64,000 nucleotides of DNA from Aspergillus flavus (Eukaryota > Ascomycota > Eurotiomycetes > Eurotiales > Aspergillaceae), in assembly GCF_009017415.1 (NCBI RefSeq), contig NC_092410.1, positions 3,720,001-3,784,000 on the forward strand, given 5' to 3'. Shown here piece after piece: positions 34,052 through 42,450 of the stretch (position 1 is the stretch's first letter; each line of letters begins with the position of its first letter). A program made the translations under genes and the position numbers. Below the pieces are notes generated by a model. It did no database searches, was not told the DNA's origin, and saw nothing but the letters and a program-made list of their open reading frames with translations.

Positions 34052-34272
34052 GTGTGTGTAGAGACTGATGTTATATGTTCAGAGGCCCTATTCATACTCC
34101 TATGCTTCGTGCGAATGTGGACAGTGGAGGTGAGGGTACTGCTCCCGATGTACCACTGGGTAGACTTGGTATGGCGTCGGAGGTTGCGGATGTCGTTGCG
34201 CTTCTTTTGAGTGATGAGGCTAGGTATGTTACGGGGGCTACTTAGGCGGTGTATGGTGGGGCGAATTCTTGA
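33438..34272 (+). pseudogene. Short-chain dehydrogenase/reductase pseudogene
   Basis: Classical SDR with the cofactor loop GSASGMGLA and catalytic YSASK in VYSASKHASIGLVK. The conserved end GRLGMASEVADVVALLLSDEARYVTGAT..AVYGGANS is also present. The frame is broken at three places. TGA at 33840-33842 follows GEALKP. A one-base loss near 33981-33986 moves GKRGIRVNAV out of frame. TAG at 34243-34245 sits where SDRs usually have Trp in GATWAVDGG. A (TC)n microsatellite lies in what was probably an intron before GPIHTPMLRAN. The last stop at 34272 is the original one. Confidence 0.85.
34014..34047 (+). repeat. (TC)n microsatellite
   Basis: About 16 tandem TC units followed by TGTGCGTGTGTGTAG, which ends in a good 3' splice site. 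It lies inside the SDR relic, probably in a former intron. Confidence 0.9.
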
Positions 34273-34863
34273 GCTGTTTCTACCTTTTTTGAACACTTGG
34301 TGTCAAATAGGATCTGCGTTTAGGGTTGGAAATGAATGATGCTCCTCCCAAGTGTATGCACTAATAATGGTTCGCACTACTTATAAAGGTTAGTTAGTTC
34401 CCGGCGCTAATGCAAGTTGCTTACTCCGCTAATCTATACAAGGCTAGTCGGATATCACCTCCAACCTGAAACATAGGATCGATCTAAGCTTCGGGGATGA
34501 CAACTACCAAAACTGTCTGTGGCGGATCATCATATTTGTCAGCTGTCAAAACTATTTTAAAAAGACAGCATAAGCAACTTGCAGCATCCGCGCCAGTAAT
34601 CATCATACAGCTGACTTGTAATGGCACCAACAACCGAGATGATCCCCTTGGCTCAAATGCCACAACAAGTTGGTGTTCGGGGACCCCAAGATGACTGAAC
34701 AGGAATCATTGATCGAACAGAACGAAGGAAATTACAAAACCGGATTAATCAACGATCATATCGTAAGCTGATCCATTGATCACCATCTCGCCTTACAGTT
34801 TCTTGAATCAAGGATGGACGTTGTTGCAATGACTTACGTAAAAGGAAATCATAGGGCTACGGC
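34273..34863. other. Intergenic region
   Basis: About 590 bp between two relics. The open stretch 34497-34694 shows no domain. GTTCCCG at 34397-34403 matches half of the cluster motif described for the aminotransferase group, but the second half is absent. Confidence 0.4.
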
Positions 34864-35582
34864 AGATACGACGACACAAAGCTGAATACCCACCAGAGGA
34901 AACTAGCGGCGCAACGATCGCCTCTGGCAGCACTAAACACGGCAATGGCGATAGACCTTTGGGCGAGTTTCAGTGCTCACTGGGCCATGTACACATCTAC
35001 TCACTCATGCACGATTTCGAAACATTAGCCCTAGAAAGCTATTCAAATAACTCCCCGAACCAGGACCACCTTCTCAGTCTACCAAAATTCAATATCCAGT
35101 GCGCTATCATCGAGAATACAATTGCTATGGGCATGACTATGGAGTGGATGAATGACGATGACGCCGTCTCCATCTTCAACATGCAGGGACCCGGGATCCT
35201 TGAGGCCCTCATTCCAGCAAGTCTTAGGCCGACAATAGTCCAGCGGCGGATACCCCATCATCCATAGCTGGATTTCTTCCCCTTTCCCAATTTAAGGGAC
35301 AATCTTATCGCCGTGCAGGATGAAATTGACGATGAGGAGTTGTGTCATGATTTGATGGCTTTCTGGGATACGCGTAACGCGGGCGCTATGTTGTTGGTTT
35401 GGGGTCCGTCCTGGGTCCCCGGGAACTGGGAGATGACACCGGCGTTTGTGAAGAAGTGGGGATATCTATTAGGTGGCTGTGAGGAGTTGTTGTGGAGTAC
35501 GAATTCTTGGAGAATGAAGCTGCGAGAGAGGCCGTTGTCTATAAGACCAGTTCTTCAGGATAGAGCAACTGGAGAGATATGA
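34864..35582 (+). pseudogene. DUF3425 (bZIP-type regulator C-terminal domain) pseudogene
   Basis: One reading frame gives a typical DUF3425 domain: HDFETLALESY, then IENTIAMGMTMEWMNDDDAVSIFNMQGPG, then RPTIVQRRIPHHP, a stop TAG at 35265-35267, then LDFFPFPNLRDNLI and ending NWEMTPAFVKKWGYLLGGCEELLWSTNSWR. The stop lies where the family normally has Trp in HHPW, so a single TGG-to-TAG change explains it. DUF3425 usually forms the C-terminal half of fungal bZIP-like regulators. I could not find a basic-leucine zipper in the upstream 600 bp, so the 5' end is missing or too decayed. The left boundary is approximate. Confidence 0.7.
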
Positions 35583-36364
35583 TTTTACTGCTTGTGTAGT
35601 TAACAACTTTGGTTTGAACGCCCTTTTTCTGTTTATGTACAGCATGTTCATTTACCTGAATCTTTTAACTGAGGATTGAGAGGTGTTCCTGTGACAACAG
35701 TTTGCCATCAATGCTAGTATGACAATAAGGAGGTTTTTCTAGAACATAAGCCGGCACTGGGTGTTACTTTCTTTCGGGGTTAGCAAGCATATACTGCTAT
35801 CTACCCATATCCATATTCTAATAAAGGCACTATATTGCTAGTAGTCTGCGTAAAATCAACTATCCAGTACGTGCCGAGCGGTATGAAGGAGAGAGGAGAC
35901 GTTCTCTCCAGGACGAAGGAAGATCTATCCAGGTCCCAGGTGAGACGCTGAAGCAGAAACACATTGGACTGCACGCTTCAAATTTCCATTCAGAGAACTG
36001 TTTAGAAGGTGGCATAGGGGTTAATGCTATACGATATGCAGGTTTTCCTCTCCCCATAATAATCTACAAAATGGCTTAGTAGATTGGCTAATCAACATAT
36101 CATAAAGGTACTGTGTACTAAGAGCATCAGTTGTCTAATTATGTTACGTAGTTCGAGGGACGTTTAAACCTTTAGGTGCCTGTTCCGGGAAGACGATCCA
36201 GATCCCGCTGTTCCCGAATATCCCGCCTCTGCACATATAGTTGTAAAAGTTGTCGTTAGTACATTACGATTTTTGCTCCACCCATTCATCACTACATCTA
36301 GGTTGAACATTTTCTATTACAGACGCTCAACTAAGATTATCTTCATTTCTGAAAGGTCATTACG
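35583..36364. other. Promoter region of aminotransferase gene
   Basis: About 780 bp. The left 500 bp has no recognised gene. The right part contains the CCCG repeat array listed separately, about 140 bp from the start codon. Confidence 0.6.
36203..36225 (+). promoter_or_regulatory. Cluster motif copy A: TCCCGC-T-GTTCCCG, 9-bp CCCG array
   Basis: The motif core is at 36203-36216. CCCG occurs at 36204, 36213 and 36222, exactly 9 bp apart (CCCG-N5-CCCG-N5-CCCG). The array ends 139 bp before the aminotransferase ATG. The same 14-bp core recurs in the other two promoters of the group. Confidence 0.7.
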
Positions 36365-37675
36365 ATGGAAGCAAGCACCCTCTCATCTCGAGCTGACGCC
36401 CAATGCCAGACATATTCGAATATTGTCTGGGAAGTACTCAAAGATCTATGGCACCCACAAGACAAGCCGAAAGGAATTGTCAACCTCGGAGTGGCAGAGA
36501 ATACCCTGATGCACGCTGAGCTACAAGACTTTGTCAGGCGCAATACGAGCATACACCAACATGCGTTCACGTACGGCGATGGGAACTTCGGCAGCAAACG
36601 ACTACGACGTGCAGTTGCACAGTTCCTGAACGAGCGTCTACGCCCAGTGCTACCACTCGAGGCGGAGCACATAGTGGTGACAAACGGTGTTTCCCACGCA
36701 ATCGAACACTGCTCGTGGGCGTTGTGCAACAAGGGCGACGGCATCCTTCTCGGACGACCCTATTACAAGTCATTCATCGCCGATATCTCTCTTCGACCGG
36801 AAGTCAAGGTTATCACTGTGAACTTTGGTGGACTTGACCCCCTTGGTACGGATTGCGTTAAGAGATATGAAGAGGCGGTCCTTAGCGCCAGGCAACGCGG
36901 TGTCGTCGTGCGAGGACTCATCCTTTGTAACCCACATAATCCCTTAGGTCGTTGCTATCCCGAGGAGACAATTAAGGAGCTGATGAAGTTATGCCAGCGC
37001 CACAGAATACATTTCATTAGTGACGAGATATACGCCCTGTCCACTTGGGAGAATAAAGAGGAAACCTGGGACTCTCCTCCAGTGCCTTTCATTTCAACCC
37101 TGGCGGTCCCGACTGATGGGGTAATTGATCCAGAGCGCGTGCATGTTTTGTGGGGTATGAGTAAGGATTTCGGGGCTAATGGGCTCCGGGTTGGGTACCT
37201 TATTTCTCAACACAATCGCAATCTTCACACGGCGCTGCAATCCGTTGCTCTGTACTCTTATGTGTCGTCCATCTCAGACCACCTTGCCGCCGCGATTCTC
37301 GAGAATGTGGATTGGGTTGACAGGTATATCGAAAGCAACCGGCAAAAACTGTCTGAATCCTTTAGCTTTGCAGTTCGCTTTCTGAGACAACAGGGAATCT
37401 CGTATACGCCCGGTGCCTATGCGGCGTTCTTTCTATGGGTTGATTTGGGTAGAGCATATTGCGAGAGACACCCGGAGGCATCAACGTCGAGGGACTTAAA
37501 CACGAAGATTAGCAGGCGATTGATAGAGGAGAAGGTGTTCATTGCGAATGGGACGATCTTTGGATCCGAAAAGGAGGGGCTTTTTCGGGTTGTCTTTTCT
37601 CATCCCATTGGATATCTCGAAGAGGGGCTCAAGAGGATGATGAAAGCGATAAATAAACATGCTTGCGTCCAATGA
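36365..37675 (+). CDS. PLP-dependent class I/II aminotransferase, ACC-synthase-like
   Basis: Single-exon enzyme of 436 residues, fold type I PLP. Visible motifs are VNLGVAENTLMH at the N-terminus, TYGDGNFGSKRLRRAVAQFL, GRPYYKSFIAD, NPHNPLGRCYP (the NPxNPxG Asn), FISDEIYALSTW (Asp and Tyr contacting PLP) and WGMSKDFGANGLRVGYLIS, in which Lys forms the Schiff base. This spacing is that of the ACC-synthase-like group, which in fungi includes C-S lyases and transaminases of secondary-metabolite clusters (for example the GliI type). It could be a transaminase or a C-S/C-O lyase; sequence alone does not decide. It is the first gene of a four-gene group sharing a promoter motif. Confidence 0.85.
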   Translation: MEASTLSSRADAQCQTYSNIVWEVLKDLWHPQDKPKGIVNLGVAENTLMHAELQDFVRRNTSIHQHAFTYGDGNFGSKRLRRAVAQFLNERLRPVLPLEAEHIVVTNGVSHAIEHCSWALCNKGDGILLGRPYYKSFIADISLRPEVKVITVNFGGLDPLGTDCVKRYEEAVLSARQRGVVVRGLILCNPHNPLGRCYPEETIKELMKLCQRHRIHFISDEIYALSTWENKEETWDSPPVPFISTLAVPTDGVIDPERVHVLWGMSKDFGANGLRVGYLISQHNRNLHTALQSVALYSYVSSISDHLAAAILENVDWVDRYIESNRQKLSESFSFAVRFLRQQGISYTPGAYAAFFLWVDLGRAYCERHPEASTSRDLNTKISRRLIEEKVFIANGTIFGSEKEGLFRVVFSHPIGYLEEGLKRMMKAINKHACVQ

Positions 37676-38676
37676 GGTGCCAACTTAGAACAGTATGCTC
37701 GTATGCTCGAATGAATGAGAGAAATCGCCTGTTGTGTATCTGGAACTGTATGCTTCTCTGGGTCCCCTACGTGTGGCTGAATATAGGTCTGTATAATGTC
37801 TTGGTTCAAGCATAATATTTATTGCCAACAGTAGTTTTTTATACCTGCATCATGACTATAACCAGGCTTTAAGCCAATGTGAGGATACTGAACCACCTAA
37901 CCCCAGGAATATATCGTAACTCAACCGATCTGTTCTTTTAAGTTACTGAATAGTAGTAGCCCAGCATGCTACGCGTTCCTTAATAAGACTTCACTGCACC
38001 TATTGAACCATGCTTTATTCACCCAGTTTGGAGTAATCTCATGTGTCATATATGGTTTTCATTATGAGTCAGCTATAGCAAATTGGAGGCATCTTCAAGT
38101 TGTTCATGTAACGGATAGAACCGGCATGGAAATGAACAAGAGGAAAGCAGGGGACCATTGGGGTAGTTTTCCAGCGGCAATTACTTAATAAAATTGGCAC
38201 ACCGGAGGATGTCCGTGTTTTACGTGAATATTTATCCAAAGATTCTTATTGAAGTCAGTCAAGTACCCGCGGAACAGGGATAGGCGGGAACGGCGGGATT
38301 TGCGGACCGAACTGTTCAAGTAGTAAACATCAAATATGTGAACCCCAAGAATGGTAAACTGAATTGTCTATATAAAAATGTGCTGAAAGATTAAGTTATA
38401 TGTTCATATATTATTCCAGAAGGCATACACATCAGTTCAATACATCATCGCGGGCGAATTGAGAAGGAAATAGAGCATGATAATAGAATCAAGCTAGAAC
38501 ACGCAAAACATCTCGCCTGAATGGACACTACAGCAATTGCGCCAGAACTATAGTTGTCTCCACAGCTTTTCCATATCAGGGGACCGGATTGGCACTGCAT
38601 TGCCGAGCTTCGACCTCTTAAATGACGAACAGTCGCGCTCGCTTCCATCCGCTACAAAAACAATATCATTTTAGCT
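37676..38676. other. Intergenic region, MFS promoter
   Basis: About 1 kb between two same-strand genes. The left 500 bp has no gene. Copy B of the cluster motif lies about 380 bp before the MFS start. Confidence 0.6.
38276..38298 (-). promoter_or_regulatory. Cluster motif copy B (reverse orientation)
   Basis: CGGGAAC-G-GCGGGA at 38285-38298 is the exact reverse complement of TCCCGC-N-GTTCCCG. The CGGG units at 38285 and 38294 keep the 9-bp period, with degenerate units AGGG at 38276 and CGGA at 38303. It lies about 380 bp upstream of the MFS gene. Confidence 0.7.
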
Positions 38677-39927
38677 ATGCCCTCAGAATCGAAGTCGAAT
38701 CCAATTTCGCAGCTGCACAGCATATCCAAGCCTCCTGATGGCGGCTTCATGGCCTGGTGGCACGTCTTCTTATGTCACATGGTGTTTTTTAATACTTGGG
38801 GACTTGCCAACAGCTATGGCGTGTTCCAGCAGCACTATACGGAAACTCTCGGACATTCCGCTAGTGACATTGGATGGATTGGAGGCATCCAAATGTTTCT
38901 AATGCTCTTTGGAGGCGTCTTCTCAGGCCGTGCGTCTGATGCCGGTTACTTTCGACACTGCTTCGTCGCTGGGGTTATCATACAAGTCTTCGGGCTGTGT
39001 ATGGCTTCTTTGTCTACCCGATACTATGAGATTCTACTTAGCCAAGCTGTATGTGTTGGGATAGGTAGTGGTCTAGTATTTACCCCGGGTCTCTCAGTCA
39101 TGGGCTCATACTTTCAGAAGTACCGCTCTGTTGCAGTAGGCTTGTCAGCTGCTGGGGCCGCAACAGGGGGGATGGTCTACCCAGCAACAACAAACGCGCT
39201 GCTTAATCACACACACGTTGGATTTCCTTGGACAATGCGCATTCTAGCATTAATAATGCTGGTCACGCACATCCCTTCCGTGGTAGGATATCGGCCGTAC
39301 TTACCACCGCGCTCAACAGGGCCAGTCGTCGAATGGAGTGCATTCCAGGAGTGGCCATTCGTGTTTTTCACGGCCAGCATGTTTCTCAATTTCTGGGGTC
39401 TGTACATGGCCTTCTACTATCTGGGGATATTCGCCCGTGAGCAAACCCACCTCAAAGAATCAATCAACCTCCTAGTCGTGTTAAACGGTGTCGGAGTCAT
39501 CGGACGGGGTTCACCCTGTTTCATCGGCGAACGCTTCACGGGCATCGTCAACATAACCATCCTCTGCTCTACCATTAGTGCTATTTGTGTATACTGCTGG
39601 GTTGCTATTGATGATGTACCGGGATTATATGCATGGGCGGTTGTATACGGAATCTTCGCCGGGGCTACACAAGCCCTACTCCCAGCGCTGGCCACGCGGC
39701 AAACGAAAGATATTACCAAAGTCGGCACGAGGACTGGCATGGTTTTGACGATAGTTAGCTTCTCGTGTCTAACGGCCCCGGCTATTCAGGGTGCTCTTAT
39801 CCAAGCTTGTGGGGGAGATTATCTGGGCGCGCAGGCGTTTTCGGCTAGTTCTATTGTCCTGGGAATGATGTTTTTGTGGCTCTATCGATGGTGTCAAGTT
39901 GGTTTGAAGATTGATATAAAAGTCTAA
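38677..39927 (+). CDS. MFS transporter, monocarboxylate (MCT)-like
   Basis: Single-exon, 416-residue major facilitator with 12 predicted spans. The monocarboxylate-porter signature near the start is PPDGGFMAWWHVFLCHMVFFNTWGLANSYGVFQQHY, and the MFS loop is FSGRASDAGYFRH. Other landmarks are SVMGSYFQKYRSVAVGLSAAGAATGG and TRTGMVLTIVSFSCLTAPAIQGALI. Such proteins export or import small acids and often sit in fungal metabolite clusters. With the aminotransferase, thioesterase and regulator it probably exports or imports the cluster compound. That role is inferred from context. Confidence 0.88.
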   Translation: MPSESKSNPISQLHSISKPPDGGFMAWWHVFLCHMVFFNTWGLANSYGVFQQHYTETLGHSASDIGWIGGIQMFLMLFGGVFSGRASDAGYFRHCFVAGVIIQVFGLCMASLSTRYYEILLSQAVCVGIGSGLVFTPGLSVMGSYFQKYRSVAVGLSAAGAATGGMVYPATTNALLNHTHVGFPWTMRILALIMLVTHIPSVVGYRPYLPPRSTGPVVEWSAFQEWPFVFFTASMFLNFWGLYMAFYYLGIFAREQTHLKESINLLVVLNGVGVIGRGSPCFIGERFTGIVNITILCSTISAICVYCWVAIDDVPGLYAWAVVYGIFAGATQALLPALATRQTKDITKVGTRTGMVLTIVSFSCLTAPAIQGALIQACGGDYLGAQAFSASSIVLGMMFLWLYRWCQVGLKIDIKV

Positions 39928-40204
39928 GACTGGGAAGATATATTTCAGGTGTTGACAGTCCACTGAGCTTCATACTAGTATGTCGTTGAAGCAAGGCAAG
40001 GATGGCTTGAGATACACGTATTGGAAGGCTGGTGAGGGCACCCTGTCTTAAATTTTCTATAGATTATTCTTGTGAAGTTTTGCCTGGCTAAAAAGACAAA
40101 GGCTAGGTTACCAGAATAACCTCAAGGAAGAACCTGAGGCCATCATATTTACAAATATATTCCAATATGAATCCACTGCTATCTCTTTCTTCACGGTAAT
40201 GAAG

Positions 40205-41125
40205 TCACAAGCGAGCCCCTAGCTCAGCATTAGGACGCAAAATAGTCTGTTGAGTCATGCTTGCAACCAAATGACCGTCCCCATTCCAGATCCTCCCCTC
40301 GCTAAAGGCCCTAGCATTTCCTGCAGCAAGGGTCCTTTGTTCTGCCATATGCCATTTCCCAAGATTTAGACCATGGACAAGTATCCGAAGGGAAAACTCC
40401 AAAGTCGCGCAGGCACTAGCTTGCCATAAGTCGTATCCGTTGTGGATTGCCGGAATATATGCCAGCCCCTTGTCTGCGTAGAATGCCAGGGCAGATATTT
40501 GCTCGGCCTCGTTGTCGAGGGGCTCTGGTACGCGGAACATCTCCTTGGTAATCGCTGATGGGGATGGTGGGGGGCTGTCAAGTCTAGGATTCTGCTTTTG
40601 GTTTTTCTGGCTCGTGTCGTTATCGTGAATGAATCGCATGTCGACAAAACGCTCGATATCTCTATATAGATCGCAATTCTTCGAGGTGCCAGGTGAAGGA
40701 ATAAAGTATTTGCCGCATAATGTGGTGGGTGCGCATTCGGTCACAGGAGGAATGGAATAAGTTACAGCGGAGTAGGGTTCTTCAATGTGGAAATCAGCCA
40801 AAGCTATCAAGCATAGCTTAGTAGAGCCCTGGTCGGTGACTTGGGATACCCGAATCTGACGAGTTTGAAAGCTTTTGGAATCCCTTATGCTCTCAACGTG
40901 GCAGAAGAGCTTTCGGTCAGTTGTTGCAGGGCGGATGAAATGACCACACAGTGAGTATAAGTGATGTGTATCGCTAACTGTTTGGTAGGCTGCATTCACT
41001 GCAACCGCAATGGTATTTCCTCCAAACACGTATTTTGAGAGAGCTCCCAATCGTGTCGGATTCTTCACTGAGCAGAAGTGGCCAGGACGCAGTGGTTCAA
41101 CTGCGATTTGTTGTTTCAAACTCAT
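40205..41125 (-). CDS. Acyl-CoA thioesterase-like protein (TesB/double-hotdog), PTS1-type C-terminus
   Basis: Uninterrupted 306-residue frame on the minus strand. It matches the acyl-CoA thioesterase II layout: an N-terminal hotdog with LGALSKYVFGGNTIAVAVNAAYQTV and SLCGHFIRPATTDRKLFCHVE, and SFQTRQIRVSQ. The C-terminal hotdog has NGYDLWQASACATLEFSLRILVHGLNLGKWHMAEQRTLAAGNARAFSEGRIWNGDGHLVASMTQQTILRP. The last residues are GARL, and ARL fits the peroxisomal PTS1 rule. It likely hydrolyses or transfers an acyl-CoA intermediate, perhaps in the peroxisome. It is divergent from the Zn2Cys6 regulator across a 254-bp shared promoter. Confidence 0.82.
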   Translation of the reverse strand: MSLKQQIAVEPLRPGHFCSVKNPTRLGALSKYVFGGNTIAVAVNAAYQTVSDTHHLYSLCGHFIRPATTDRKLFCHVESIRDSKSFQTRQIRVSQVTDQGSTKLCLIALADFHIEEPYSAVTYSIPPVTECAPTTLCGKYFIPSPGTSKNCDLYRDIERFVDMRFIHDNDTSQKNQKQNPRLDSPPPSPSAITKEMFRVPEPLDNEAEQISALAFYADKGLAYIPAIHNGYDLWQASACATLEFSLRILVHGLNLGKWHMAEQRTLAAGNARAFSEGRIWNGDGHLVASMTQQTILRPNAELGARL

Positions 41126-41379
41126 TCTCTCCTTTTGATCAGGTTTGAACGGAAAACTCCTCGTGATAGCAGGGTGACCTCTTAGACCGACAGCTCAAGT
41201 ATAGGAGCGGATCCACACTACGATAGGTACTTTTCATTTATACGTACATGGTTTCTCGGTAGTCTTCGGTAAATGAGCGGATTAACTGTTCCTACGGGTT
41301 CCCGCTTTTCCCGCAGTTCCCGAAGGCCTTCTCCCCTTGTGCATACACAGACCGATTACCGGGCACGAGTATATACATC
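41126..41379. promoter_or_regulatory. Bidirectional promoter of thioesterase and Zn2Cys6 regulator
   Basis: A 254-bp region between divergent start codons. It contains copy C of the cluster motif near the regulator. Confidence 0.65.
41301..41322 (+). promoter_or_regulatory. Cluster motif copy C: TCCCGC-A-GTTCCCG, 9-bp CCCG array
   Basis: The motif core is at 41309-41322, and CCCG occurs at 41301, 41310 and 41319, again 9 bp apart. It lies 57 bp before the regulator ATG and about 180 bp before the thioesterase ATG. This placement would allow autoregulation and control of the divergent gene. Confidence 0.7.
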
Positions 41380-42450
41380 ATGGTGGATCTAGAGCAATCT
41401 TCACCATCCTCAACTCCCGGACTTTTACGCAAGCGCCGCCGTGCAAAGGTGGCCTGCGAGTCATGTCGCACGCGCAAGCGGAAATGCGATGGCCAGGAGC
41501 CTTGCGGGACATGTGTACAGCTTGAGTATGATTGCCACTATTGTCCGACGTTAAAAGCCCATAAGAGGACATCTGAAACCCCGAGGGATGGACAGCCTAG
41601 TACGAACGCAGTAGAGCCTCCGGTGGCTGGCCATAATCCTGTTCCTGATATAAGCAATACGACGGAGCCTCCATATCTGCTAAACCTTGAAAATCACGCT
41701 CGGTATGTGCTTACATAAATATATCAGAGGGAATATGGAGAAGTGACAGGCGTTAATGCTCATTTCAGAATCTACGAGCACGAATCACAAGTAACATATC
41801 CATTGTTTCTCCAGAGCCAAGCCGAGCCGAGCAGCTGTGCATGTCTCTCCTTGCTTTATCTTATGATGGAGCAACTGCGAGCCAAAGACCGCATTGCCGT
41901 CCCTGGAGACTTAGTCCTTCTCAGAAACTGCGTCAGTTCTTCAAAGCAAGTCTTGTATTGTCAAGAGTGTCCCCGTCGTTACTTGTCCATCGTTCAAAAT
42001 GGCACCATGCTCGGCGTGCTATGTATGTGCATCGCGGCATGCTATGCACGAGCTCTTGAGACAATCGAGACAGAAATGAAACAAGCGTCCGATACTAATG
42101 AACGGAAGCAACTCTGCATCTCAGCTTCGAGTCCCGAAGCACTACACGATACTGCTCCCTTGGGGAACGTGCTATCGTCTTTTTCGGTGGACATTGCCGC
42201 TTCGGAATGGGCGAATATCATGCGCAGAACGGTAAAAGTGGAAATTTTCGGCACTGAGTCTAACAAAGAGAACTGTTTCATGTCTTTTATTGACACCTTA
42301 CAAGAGCGTCAGAGGGGTTGGCATCAGGTACCTCCCGCTCCTGACTGTCCATCCACGTACCAAACGCTCTGTGACATGACCGGTCCAGAACCAGTATGTC
42401 TTGTTATTGTCAATGAAGCAAAGAAGCTTGTTAATAGCTTTAAGTTCTGA
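41380..42450 (+). CDS. Zn2Cys6 transcription factor, candidate pathway regulator
   Basis: Exons 41380-41702 and 41769-42450 join in phase to 334 residues. The N-terminal zinc cluster is ACESCRTRKRKCDGQEPCGTCVQLEYDC, spacing C-x2-C-x6-C-x5-C-x2-C-x7-C, preceded by a basic RKRRRAK patch. The C-terminal part (CACLSLLYLMMEQLRAKDR and the ARALETIETEMKQ helix) resembles the regulatory domain of AflR-like cluster regulators rather than the long fungal_trans domain. Its location next to metabolic genes and the CCCG array in its own promoter suggest it controls the group. The match to AflR-type proteins is by pattern only. Confidence 0.8.

Noticed and set aside
34397..34403. GTTCCCG upstream of the DUF3425 relic as a fourth cluster motif
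   Set aside because: Only half of the motif is present and the 9-bp CCCG period is missing.
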